Positions 44,262 through 53,206 of a DNA stretch of 64,000 nucleotides are shown here, one piece after another. Source of the stretch: Bacillota bacterium (GTDB lineage Bacteria > Bacillota > Clostridia > Acetivibrionales > DTU013); assembly GCA_023426125.1 (NCBI GenBank), contig JAFABI010000010.1, positions 124,001 through 188,000 of the forward strand, read 5' to 3'. Made by a program: the position numbers and the translations under genes. The notes under the pieces were generated by a model. It was not told the DNA's origin. It saw nothing but the letters and a program-made list of their open reading frames with translations, and did no database searches. How positions within the stretch are numbered: position 1 is the first letter of the stretch; the number at the start of each line of letters is the position of its first letter.

Positions 44262-46472
44262 TTAGTTATTAATAAAACTGATATTGTCTATATAGTAATC
44301 ATCGCCCGTACCCCCTGTGGAACCGCTGCCGAAGTTTATTTTGTCCATTAGGCCTGCTGTGCCATATTTGCCTGCGGTCCCTGCCAGTACACCGTTAAGA
44401 TACACCTTTGCATTTGTGGCATTTCCGGCTTCAACACGTATTGTATTCCATGCGTTAAACTGCGCAGTTCCTGCTCCGCTGAGGGGACTCCATTGGGCCC
44501 CGTTATACCATTTCAGGTTTCCCGAGGAGTCTATCAGGAAATGAAATACGGTGGTGCCGATGCTGCTGTCAGCAATATTGAACAAGGCTCCATTGGGCAA
44601 AGCTACAGGATACATCTTAAACTCCAATACCTTTGATGTCGATGAATTAGTTACTTTCCCTATCAAACTTAACACTGAGGATGATGTATCATTTATTCTT
44701 AAGGATTTTAAACTTTGAAATCCTCTTGTATTGCTCACCCTGCAGCCGGCTCCGGTTTCTGTCCAGCCTTCCGGGACCTGTCCTGCCGTACTGTTTTCAA
44801 AAGTTTGGGGATTGTCTGTAAAACTCACATTATCCACATAGTAATCATCACCTGTGCCTGTGGTGGAAGCGCTGCAGAAGTTCACCTTATCCATTTCCGT
44901 TGAAGTACTATATTTACCTGCGGTCCCTGCCAGAACTCCGTTAAGATATACACTTGCATTTGCCGTATTATCCGCTTCTACACGTATTGTATTCCATGCA
45001 TTGAATGACACGGTTCCTGCTCCCCCCATCACATTCCATTGGGTCCCGTTATACCATTTCAGGTTTCCGCCTGTATCTATAAAGAAATGGAAAACTGTCG
45101 CTCCATTACTGCTGCTGGCAATATTGAACAAAGCCCCGTTAGGCAAAGCTGCCGGATATATCTCAAACTCCAGTACTTTTGAAGAAGAGGGACCTGTCAC
45201 CTTCCCGACCAGACTTAACACCGATGAGGATGTGTCGTTTATTCTTAAGGATTTGCTGCTCTGATAGCCCCTTGTATTGCTTACACTGCAGCTGGCCCCT
45301 GCTTCAGCCCAGCCTGCCGGTAGTTGACCCGCCGTATCATTTTCAAAGGTATCCATGGAAGAATAGACTGTTCTCTGTACGTCAATATACTTGCCCCATA
45401 TCTTATATTCCGGGGGATACTGCCAGTTTGCTCCTTTGTCACCAATAAGCAGCAGCCTGCCGGGTGCCACTTCCCTTATACCCGTATAACAGCTTGATGT
45501 ACCTGTATATGTTGTTGTCAGGTAACTCCAGCTTTCGCCCTTTCCATCCACGGAGAATAACAATTTGCAGGTTGGCCTGCCATAACTTAATACAAGGGTA
45601 CCGTTGGACAACAGGCATAAATCCGGATCAACGCTGTAGGTATCTGCCGGGTTAACACCGGGAAGAGTGGTGGGAGTGCTCCAGGTCAACCCATTGTCTG
45701 TGGAGCGGCATTGATACAAGGGATAGTTTATGCCTACTCTCATTACACAGAGAAGTGAATTGTCTGAACACCGAATCACCACAGGTTCACAGGGTCCGTC
45801 ACTTCCAATGTTTCCGGATGCAATTGTAGACTCAACCTGCCAGTTGGCCCCGTTATCCGTTGATTTCATCCAGAGTATCCGGTTTTTTGTGTCTGAAGTA
45901 TACCCTCCATACATTGTTGCCCTGAGTGAGCCATCCGGCATTACAAGCAAACTGCGGTGAAACACGAATCCGCCCCATGAGCCTCCGATAGGCTTCTGAT
46001 CCTGAGGAAAGACTATATTACCGGTGTATTGTGTCCATGTTGACCCACCGTCCGATGATCTCGACATAACACAGCTGGCATGTCTTGCATCAACATAATA
46101 AGCTATAAAACCATTTCCCAATAAATCCCCATCGGAAAGCTTAACCAGAGTTTGCGGGAAATCTGTGATTTGCCTGTACACAGGCCATGTTGCGCCGTCA
46201 TCCGTGGATACCCTTATGCCGTCTACAGGATGAGTTGCATAACCATCGGAATGTTGACTGAATCCGACGATTGTATTCCCGTTTACTTCTCCATAAATAT
46301 AAGGAAATGCCCGCATGTTGCTGCTTCCCCCATTTTCAATAATAAACTCGGACCCAACCGTTATGGCTAAACTATCTGCCGCAGCAAAAGCTATGCTGTT
46401 TAAACCAAACACCGCTATTGATGAGGCCACCATACATAAACACAATAATTTGGCTAATGCTTTCTTTAACAT
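44262..46472 (-). CDS. Secreted sialidase-like (BNR) enzyme with two LamG-like C-terminal repeats
   Basis: A 736-residue secreted protein: signal peptide of about 30 residues (LLCLCMVASSIAVFGLNSIA), a beta-propeller with five Asp-box motifs (STDDGATW, SSDGGSTW, STDNGANW, STDNGLTW and SVDGKGESW), and two tandem copies of a carbohydrate-binding-like domain of about 180 residues (about 375-553 and 558-736). The copies are alike over most positions, for example FENDTAGQLPAGW against FENSTAGQVPEGW. Propellers of this kind cleave sialic acid or related sugars from glycans. It starts at an ATG eight bases after GGGAGG, and lies downstream of an importer and two-component system. Confidence 0.85.
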   Translation of the reverse strand: MLKKALAKLLCLCMVASSIAVFGLNSIAFAAADSLAITVGSEFIIENGGSSNMRAFPYIYGEVNGNTIVGFSQHSDGYATHPVDGIRVSTDDGATWPVYRQITDFPQTLVKLSDGDLLGNGFIAYYVDARHASCVMSRSSDGGSTWTQYTGNIVFPQDQKPIGGSWGGFVFHRSLLVMPDGSLRATMYGGYTSDTKNRILWMKSTDNGANWQVESTIASGNIGSDGPCEPVVIRCSDNSLLCVMRVGINYPLYQCRSTDNGLTWSTPTTLPGVNPADTYSVDPDLCLLSNGTLVLSYGRPTCKLLFSVDGKGESWSYLTTTYTGTSSCYTGIREVAPGRLLLIGDKGANWQYPPEYKIWGKYIDVQRTVYSSMDTFENDTAGQLPAGWAEAGASCSVSNTRGYQSSKSLRINDTSSSVLSLVGKVTGPSSSKVLEFEIYPAALPNGALFNIASSSNGATVFHFFIDTGGNLKWYNGTQWNVMGGAGTVSFNAWNTIRVEADNTANASVYLNGVLAGTAGKYSTSTEMDKVNFCSASTTGTGDDYYVDNVSFTDNPQTFENSTAGQVPEGWTETGAGCRVSNTRGFQSLKSLRINDTSSSVLSLIGKVTNSSTSKVLEFKMYPVALPNGALFNIADSSIGTTVFHFLIDSSGNLKWYNGAQWSPLSGAGTAQFNAWNTIRVEAGNATNAKVYLNGVLAGTAGKYGTAGLMDKINFGSGSTGGTGDDYYIDNISFINN

Positions 46473-46567
46473 ATACTTTACCTCCCTCAAATAATTTTGA
46501 TATGGCTTTCTTACACAAAAACTTATCCTTAACGTTTAACACCGCTCCATTACTTAAGAAAATGCCG

Positions 46568-47710
46568 TTAAACCCTGATTATCTGATCCTTATATGGAAT
46601 TTTTCTTGTGAAATCAGGCATGTCTATTGTTTTTCCACCGTTCATTACAGACAGTTCCGACAGCAAACCTACCGCAGTCCATTCACATGCCTCATAGACA
46701 TCGATAGCAGGTTTGACGCCTTTTTTTATGGCATCCACAAAATCCTGTACTACAAAGAAATCCCCTCCCCAGTGTCCGGCCTTTTTCTGCTCTTCCGAGG
46801 CATTCTTATACCTGTCCGGCAGGTATTCATAGAAGTCCTTTAACGGTTTCCATGCTGTATGTTCCTTATCCGCCTCCATCCCTGCAAGCCATATTTTATG
46901 TTCGTCCCCCAGGCCCCTCGGTGCTTCATAGCAGCCCCTGGTTCCCTGAAGGGAGTAATAGTTCATATTGTGCGGTCTATCCGAGATACAGTCAACACGG
47001 ATCTTTATCAGCTTTCCGCTGTCCATCCGGCAAATGGTCAGACTGGTATCCTCCTGTCTCAAATCCGGAGCCGTATGCCAACCTGTTCCAAAGCAGCTGA
47101 CCGATTTGATATGATCTCCTTTAAACCATTTCATTACAGGGCCTAAGCTGTGGGTCGGATAGAAAGCGCCCCTTTTTCCCAGCTGCCAGAATTTTCTCCA
47201 TGAAGTGCCTCCGCCGGTCTGCATTCCGTAATTATATACTGTCATGTTTTTAATCTCATGGAGGTATTCACCTTCTCCAAAGTACACTTCACCAAACATA
47301 CCCCTATCGACCATATTTTCAATGATTTGATTTTCAGGGATATAACAATAATTTTCCGCCATCATGTAAATCTTTTTATTCTTTTCCACACACTCTATGA
47401 GCCACCATAACTCATCCAGGGTCACACCCGCCGTGACCTCGCTCATCACATGCTTTCCCGCCTCAAGGGCCAAAATGGCCTGGGGAACATGGCATTGCAT
47501 CGGAGTCGAAATGACCACTGCGTCTATATCCGCTGCAAGCATATCCTCGTATACTCTATAGGTTTTAGAAATATTAAATTTCTGTGATTGTTCCTTTAGT
47601 AAGCTTTCATTAAGATCACACAAAGCCGTGACCTTAACATCCGGAATATCATTAAAGCCAGCAACGCAGCTTAATCCCCTTACACCAACAATACCTACTT
47701 TGAGTGTCAT
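46568..47710 (-). CDS. Gfo/Idh/MocA-family protein, GH109-like
   Basis: A 380-residue protein: a Rossmann N-terminus (VGIVGVRGLSCVAGFNDI) and C-terminal barrel. The usual EKP motif is replaced by SEVTAG, and GAFYPTHSLGPVMKW resembles the YPTHGLGP signature of family GH109, where NAD-dependent members cleave N-acetylgalactosamine or related sugars. It is therefore either an oxidoreductase or a GH109-like glycosidase acting inside the cell (no signal peptide). It sits between the secreted sialidase-like gene and the sugar importer on the same strand, fitting a role in processing the imported sugar. Confidence 0.85.
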   Translation of the reverse strand: MTLKVGIVGVRGLSCVAGFNDIPDVKVTALCDLNESLLKEQSQKFNISKTYRVYEDMLAADIDAVVISTPMQCHVPQAILALEAGKHVMSEVTAGVTLDELWWLIECVEKNKKIYMMAENYCYIPENQIIENMVDRGMFGEVYFGEGEYLHEIKNMTVYNYGMQTGGGTSWRKFWQLGKRGAFYPTHSLGPVMKWFKGDHIKSVSCFGTGWHTAPDLRQEDTSLTICRMDSGKLIKIRVDCISDRPHNMNYYSLQGTRGCYEAPRGLGDEHKIWLAGMEADKEHTAWKPLKDFYEYLPDRYKNASEEQKKAGHWGGDFFVVQDFVDAIKKGVKPAIDVYEACEWTAVGLLSELSVMNGGKTIDMPDFTRKIPYKDQIIRV

Positions 47711-47782
47711 GCTTTAACCGCCCTTTCATTTGGATTGGAAAGACCTTCATAATAGTTTTCTATTCCTTGAATCCATTCCTCT

Positions 47783-48658
47783 CTATGCTTTTACCGATCC
47801 TACCAGCAGCCCGGATGCGAAATATTTCTGTAAAAACGGATATACGCATGCTATAGGAAGGACTGTAATAACAGTAATAGACATACTTAAAGTTTTAACC
47901 GTATAAGTACGGACATCCTTTTGCAAGTCCTCAATCTGCAGATCTGAAGCAGCGTTCAGATAGTAATAAAGGATATACTGCAATGGGTACAGCTTTCTAT
48001 CTGCGTAGTTGTAAAGCTGTGTATCAATATATGAATTCCATTGTCCCACGCATGCAAACAAAGCAACTGCGGCAATGACCGGCTTGCACAGCGGAAAAAT
48101 CACCTTAAAAAACATGACCAGCTCATTGGCGCCATCCATGGTCGCAGCATTTTCAAGGTCCTTTGGCAGACTTTCAATGTAGGTTCTTATAAGCACCATG
48201 AAAAATACAGCTACCAGGTTTGGTAGGATATAAACAAGATAATTGTTGGTTAAATGCAATGTTTTCATTAGTATGTATACCGGGATGATACCGCCTGAGA
48301 AATACATGGTAAAAATAAAATATTTACGGAAAAATCCGACTAACAGCATATTCTCTCTGGATATTGCATAAGCTGCCATTGAGGTAATAACTATCATTAT
48401 AAAGGGTCCTATGGATGATCTTGTAACGGAGATAACCAGGCCGTTGAGCATCTCACCTGTTCCCAGCAGCTTCCTGTATGACTCAAAACTCAGCCCTTGA
48501 GGTAAAAAAATCAGCCCGCTGCCTACTTTTGAAGGTTCACTGAGAGAATAGCTTATAATGTAAATAAACGGATAGATTAATGCTACCAACACGAAACTCA
48601 TAAAACATATATTGAAAGTATCAAAAACAATATCGGATGCATTCTTCTTTTTCTTCAT
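47783..48658 (-). CDS. Sugar ABC transporter permease (LplC/CUT1 type)
   Basis: A 291-residue membrane protein with six predicted helices and the ABC permease loop ENAATMDGANELVMFFKVIFPLCKP (the EAA motif) about 90 residues from the end. LplC-type permeases import complex sugars or oligosaccharides. The ATG at 48658 with AAAGGTGAG upstream is used; the frame extends 28 codons further without a ribosome site, overlapping the next gene. It forms the inner-membrane pore with the permease at 48694. The ATPase that powers such importers is not in the operon, as is usual for CUT1 systems with a shared MsmX. Confidence 0.93.
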   Translation of the reverse strand: MKKKKNASDIVFDTFNICFMSFVLVALIYPFIYIISYSLSEPSKVGSGLIFLPQGLSFESYRKLLGTGEMLNGLVISVTRSSIGPFIMIVITSMAAYAISRENMLLVGFFRKYFIFTMYFSGGIIPVYILMKTLHLTNNYLVYILPNLVAVFFMVLIRTYIESLPKDLENAATMDGANELVMFFKVIFPLCKPVIAAVALFACVGQWNSYIDTQLYNYADRKLYPLQYILYYYLNAASDLQIEDLQKDVRTYTVKTLSMSITVITVLPIACVYPFLQKYFASGLLVGSVKA

Positions 48659-48693
48659 GATCTCACCTTTATTATTCCTAATAGAATTCTTTG

Positions 48694-49632
48694 CTATAAT
48701 ATAGCTCTTCCGGAAAATCTTTTTGAAAGACCGTTCACACATAAAAGCAGTATAATGCTGGCCACAGTCATCATAATTCCTACTGCAGTCGCATAAGAAT
48801 AGTCCCCCAGCTTCAACCCGAACTTATAAATGTACATATCCAGAACTTCCATGTACTCCCAGTTAGTCGAATTTGTAAACATAAAAAACATATCCAGGCT
48901 GGAACGCAGGAGATATCCGCTATTGATAACCAAAAGCACGATTAGCGTACTGACCAGATTGGGGATCGTGATGTAAGTTATTTTTTGAAACCGGCCTGCG
49001 CCATCAATGTCTGCACTTTCATATTGCTCTTTGGATATTCCCGATATTGACGCAAGAAAAATGGTTGCGTTATACCCGGTATTCTTCCATATCATTGTTA
49101 ACCAGATTAGCGGCCAGGCATATTTGCCTTCACCCAGGACATTAATCCCTTCTTTAAGCAAGCCAAGTTTTACCATCGTATAATTAAGAGCTCCGGAATT
49201 CACTGCTAGAAGTCCGGTAAACAGTGAAAATACAACAACCCACGAGATAAAAAACGGAAAGAATGATGCCGTCTGAACCGTTCTCTTAAAAAATCCGCCC
49301 GGCAGCTCTTTTAAAAGCAGCGCAAAAACCATTGCCAACGTAAGACCCAAAAACAAATTTACAAGGTTTATCACCAGGGTATTTCTCATGAGATAGCCGA
49401 AATCAGTTGTCATGGTAAAGAAGGTTTTAAACTGCTTTAATCCGATCCAATCGCATTTCCACAGATTTTTACCGGCAGTATAGTCAACAAAAGCCATATA
49501 CCATCCGGCAAGGGGAATATAGCTAAAAACAGCTGTTAAAATCACCGCTGGTGCGATCATTATAAAAAGGTAACGCTGCTTTACAAATTTTTTCAATATT
49601 TTAAAACCCGTACTGGCTGTATATATTTCCAT
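48694..49632 (-). CDS. Sugar ABC transporter permease (LplB type)
   Basis: A 312-residue protein with six membrane segments, starting with a basic loop (ILKKFVKQRYLFIMIAP). The EAA-type loop YESADIDGAGRFQKITYITIPNL marks the permease. It pairs with the LplC-type permease to import carbohydrate, taking cargo from the lipoprotein encoded next to it. GGAGG lies four bases before the ATG. The family is the type CUT1 group that YesM/YesN-type systems often control. Confidence 0.93.
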   Translation of the reverse strand: MEIYTASTGFKILKKFVKQRYLFIMIAPAVILTAVFSYIPLAGWYMAFVDYTAGKNLWKCDWIGLKQFKTFFTMTTDFGYLMRNTLVINLVNLFLGLTLAMVFALLLKELPGGFFKRTVQTASFFPFFISWVVVFSLFTGLLAVNSGALNYTMVKLGLLKEGINVLGEGKYAWPLIWLTMIWKNTGYNATIFLASISGISKEQYESADIDGAGRFQKITYITIPNLVSTLIVLLVINSGYLLRSSLDMFFMFTNSTNWEYMEVLDMYIYKFGLKLGDYSYATAVGIMMTVASIILLLCVNGLSKRFSGRAIL

Positions 49633-49727
49633 TAGACCTCCGACAAAATCCGGGATCCGTCCACGCCGGGGAATTTAAGACATATGCATGAACAGACCCC
49701 ATCATATTTTTAACTGCTAAAGCATTA

Positions 49728-51476
49728 TTACTTCTTTTTCATCTCTTCCAGTATTGTTTTCTTTTCAGAATACTGTTTATTGAGTTCATCTACCAGTTTC
49801 TGCGGCTCCATCTTTTGGTAGCCCGCAATGAATTCATCCCATACCATATCAAATTCAGCATCATTCCGGGGCTTCATGATTGTCTTGGGCAGGTTTTTGC
49901 CCATATAATCCTGCGCCATCGCATTAAGCTTTCCAAGGTCTGAGTCGGCAGCAACACTGACAGCACTATTCAGGCCGGCATAAAAAACAGTTCCGATACT
50001 GGACATCCATTCTCTAAGATCCTTGAATCCATATCTTCCATAGACATCGGTTTCCTTTTCCTTTAATGCAAGCACCCTGTCATCCGCTATTTCTTCAATC
50101 CGGTATGGGATTCCGTTAGCATCCGCAATTACCGGAGTCGCAAAAACAGATATTCTGTTCGCCTTTCCCATCCCGGCTTTTTGCATATATTCCGGATTGT
50201 TCATGTTATCGATGTACTCTTGCGTCAGTTCAACTTTTCCATTTTCAACGGTATAATGCCTGCCTTCTATACCTGAATAGAGCAATCGCTGTCCCTCATC
50301 TGTACACGTCCAGTCCAGAAACTCAAATACTCTTTCTCTATCTGCTTCTTTAACCTTATTCGTCATGATACAGCTTTCATAATTTCTGCTTATTCCAGAC
50401 GGAAGGTTCATTTTATCTCCTCTGGCGATCTGCGCATCCGACTGTATGGGAAGGTGGATATAATATTGAGAGGTATCACCCTTCTGGATGGAAGTATCGT
50501 TCGCTTGAGTAATACACCAGTTTACATACCATACGGCCAATGGTCTGTGTGCGTTAGCTTTATCGGTTACCTGCTGCGCCTTGTCTGTAAAGCTTTCTTT
50601 ATCCAGCAGGCCTTCTCTGTAAAGTTTATTGAAGAAAAGCAGAGAATCCTTAACATCCTCGTTTTCAAGCAATGATTCATATACATCCTTCTTTTGGTTG
50701 TATATAACAGTCCGTCCAATAGCTATAGGATACGTATCCCCTTTTTCATACATTATAGGCGCTATTCCGAGCATACCGTAAGACTCCGCAAATGGAACCG
50801 CCATCCCTATGGTAGACTGGTCGCCTGTAACAGGGAAATCCTTCATCCCCTGCCTGATTAAGTCAATATAACTGGAAGCGCTCAACACCTTCGGATATCC
50901 CTGTTTTTCAAGCACATCGGACCTGACAAATATATTGTATGTGCTGAGAACCACCTTTGGATCCAATGGAACCATGCCTTCCCACTTAAAAAGTCTTCCA
51001 TCCTTATCTGATAAACGCCAATAAGGAATTTGCTCACTGTACAACTCCTTGAAGCTTGGCATTTTTTCGAGGTAACTGTCCAATTGGACAGGCACACCGG
51101 CTTGAAGATATTTCTGGAAGATTTCCTCGCCTCTTAAGCTTATCAAATCGGGATAGTCCCCTCCAGCAAGTACAAGATTCTGTCTTTCAACTTCGTTTCC
51201 TGTAAAAACAACATAATCCAGAACAATACCGAATTTTTCTTTTAATGCTTTTCCAACATCCGTTTCCTCACTGCTTTTCATCGTTCCTGCAGAACTGGCC
51301 GTTACGAATGTAGATAATCGGATGATTGGCTTTTCGACTGATCTCTCAGCTGTCGTCGCAGCTTCATTAACCGTAGTTTTTTCCAACTCTTCATTGCCAC
51401 CGCCGCAAGCCATAAGAGAAAGCATCATCATCAGAGTTACCAGTATACCTAAAAATCTGCTAAAGCTTTTATTCAT
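49728..51476 (-). CDS. Sugar-binding lipoprotein of the ABC importer
   Basis: A 582-residue solute-binding protein. Seen: a lipobox in SLMACGGG, so it is lipid-anchored outside the membrane; a type 2 fold with hinge segments and tryptophan/aromatic-rich stretches. This length is usual for LplA-type oligosaccharide binders. GGAGG lies ten bases before the ATG. Its own promoter (51575-51603) suggests it starts a transcript through the two permeases, the GH109-like gene and possibly the sialidase-like gene. The ligand is not evident. Confidence 0.9.
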   Translation of the reverse strand: MNKSFSRFLGILVTLMMMLSLMACGGGNEELEKTTVNEAATTAERSVEKPIIRLSTFVTASSAGTMKSSEETDVGKALKEKFGIVLDYVVFTGNEVERQNLVLAGGDYPDLISLRGEEIFQKYLQAGVPVQLDSYLEKMPSFKELYSEQIPYWRLSDKDGRLFKWEGMVPLDPKVVLSTYNIFVRSDVLEKQGYPKVLSASSYIDLIRQGMKDFPVTGDQSTIGMAVPFAESYGMLGIAPIMYEKGDTYPIAIGRTVIYNQKKDVYESLLENEDVKDSLLFFNKLYREGLLDKESFTDKAQQVTDKANAHRPLAVWYVNWCITQANDTSIQKGDTSQYYIHLPIQSDAQIARGDKMNLPSGISRNYESCIMTNKVKEADRERVFEFLDWTCTDEGQRLLYSGIEGRHYTVENGKVELTQEYIDNMNNPEYMQKAGMGKANRISVFATPVIADANGIPYRIEEIADDRVLALKEKETDVYGRYGFKDLREWMSSIGTVFYAGLNSAVSVAADSDLGKLNAMAQDYMGKNLPKTIMKPRNDAEFDMVWDEFIAGYQKMEPQKLVDELNKQYSEKKTILEEMKKK

Positions 51477-51574
51477 TGGACTTGATCCTCCTTCTAAATT
51501 CAGGATAAAACGAAAAGACTTCCTATCAGAACCAATTCACACACTCACGGCCATGAAATAAATGAATATGATTT

Positions 51575-51603
51575 ATATTATATAAGTATAATTCCTGTAT
51601 CAA
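51575..51603 (-). promoter_or_regulatory. Promoter of the sugar importer operon
   Basis: Minus strand: TTGATA (51603-51598), 17 bases, TAATAT (51580-51575). It lies about 100 bases upstream of the lipoprotein gene and downstream of the response regulator stop. Confidence 0.6.
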
Positions 51604-51643
51604 AAAATAAAACAGGTTGAATTAAACATAAATACCCGACAAA

Positions 51644-53185
51644 TTATACACGGATGCTGTTCCTGTATTTTACAGGAGAAATATCCATTCTGTCCTTAAA
51701 GACCTTGGTAAAATAGTCAATGTCCGAATATCCGACCTTATGTGCTATCTCATAAATTTTCATGTCTGTGTTTTTTAGTAGTATGGCTGCATTCTTTACC
51801 CTGCAGTCATTCTGAAAATCGGAAAAATGCATTCCGGTACTCTCATAAAAAAGCCTGCCTAAATATACATGATTAATATGGAATATCTCCGAAAGCATCT
51901 TTAGTGAAAGATCCTTATGCGAATTACTCATGGTGTAGTCTACTACCTTGTCGATGATCGTGTTCCCTCCCTGCTTTTTAACCGGTGTAAAAAAACCGTC
52001 GATGGATTGGCAAACACTTGCCAGATAGTCTTGCAGTTCTTTTCCCGAAAGCTTCTGAACGCTGTCTCCTGAATACTTATCAATGGCTTTCATTTCTCTT
52101 ATCTCAGGCTCCCTGAGCAAATCATCCATATAGATCAGAATTCGTGCCGCCCTATTGTAAATCATTTCTACCGGGTAGCTTTGATCAAGCATATGGGACA
52201 TAACTTCCCTGATCAATTCCTCTGCCCGTTTGTTTTCTCCACATGCCATAGCCCGTTTGAACTCTTCGATTTTTCTGCTTATGAATCCATAGTCAGGCGT
52301 CCTATTAAAATTAATATCCTGATAATGCACCAGTCCGCACTTCTCATTGAGGAGAGCCCATTGTAAAGCCTTTGAGGCATTATTATAGGAGGTATCAATT
52401 TTAAATACGGTTTTGGCGTTATTCCCTATGGCAATGATTGCTTTGCCGGGAAAACATGAGTTGACTTCATAGTAAATTTCCTGCTCAACCTTGTTTTTTA
52501 CTGTAAGATTCGAATGGTTATACTCAGAAACTATGCAAATGCGCTTTTTGTCATCCTTGAAAGCATAGCCCTTACAGTAATTTCCTAAAATACTATTTAG
52601 TTTTTTTATCAGAAATTCACCGGAATTATCTGAATCTAAATTTACATGTACCAGAGATACATACATGAAACCACCTTGCAAGCATATACCGTGCCGAGCA
52701 ATTTCATCCGAAATTTTACTCACATCGTTCCCGCCTTTCACCATATCCCTGAAAAGCTGCTCCAGCATTAATTTCCGGCTATTCTCCATATGACCGATCT
52801 TTTCCCGTTCAGCAGTAATTTCAGATTTTATATCAACGAGCATATCCATTATCGACGATTCATCGATGGGTTTGGTTACAAAATCACGTACACCATACTT
52901 CATGGCACGTTTTGCATAATCAAAATCTCTGTATGCACTGATAATTACAATTTTTGTATTATGTCCCGTTTCCTTGATTGCCTTGATTAATCTAAGACCA
53001 TCCATACCCGGCATTTTAATATCCGTAATCAAAAGATCAATCCTTTGGCTACCCATTATCTGGAGTGCTTCAATGCCGCTATATGCACATCCTTCTACCC
53101 TGAATCCGTAATCCTCCCATGGAATCAATACCTGAAGTCCTTTACAAACAGCTGGTTCATCATCTGCTATCAATACCGAATACAA
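51644..53185 (-). CDS. AraC-type response regulator (YesN-like)
   Basis: A 513-residue protein: an N-terminal receiver (LIADDEPAVCKGLQ, LLITDIKMPGMDG with the phosphate-accepting aspartate, and VTKPID with the lysine), a long middle part, and a C-terminal double AraC helix-turn-helix (LKMLSEIFHINHVYLGRLF and IYEIAHKVGYSDIDYFTKVFK). It activates the sugar importer after phosphorylation by the neighbouring kinase. It starts at a TTG with GGGAGGG six bases before, 21 bases after the kinase stop. Confidence 0.95.
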   Translation of the reverse strand: MYSVLIADDEPAVCKGLQVLIPWEDYGFRVEGCAYSGIEALQIMGSQRIDLLITDIKMPGMDGLRLIKAIKETGHNTKIVIISAYRDFDYAKRAMKYGVRDFVTKPIDESSIMDMLVDIKSEITAEREKIGHMENSRKLMLEQLFRDMVKGGNDVSKISDEIARHGICLQGGFMYVSLVHVNLDSDNSGEFLIKKLNSILGNYCKGYAFKDDKKRICIVSEYNHSNLTVKNKVEQEIYYEVNSCFPGKAIIAIGNNAKTVFKIDTSYNNASKALQWALLNEKCGLVHYQDINFNRTPDYGFISRKIEEFKRAMACGENKRAEELIREVMSHMLDQSYPVEMIYNRAARILIYMDDLLREPEIREMKAIDKYSGDSVQKLSGKELQDYLASVCQSIDGFFTPVKKQGGNTIIDKVVDYTMSNSHKDLSLKMLSEIFHINHVYLGRLFYESTGMHFSDFQNDCRVKNAAILLKNTDMKIYEIAHKVGYSDIDYFTKVFKDRMDISPVKYRNSIRV

Positions 53186-53206
53186 TACTATCCCTCCCTA
53201 CTAAGG

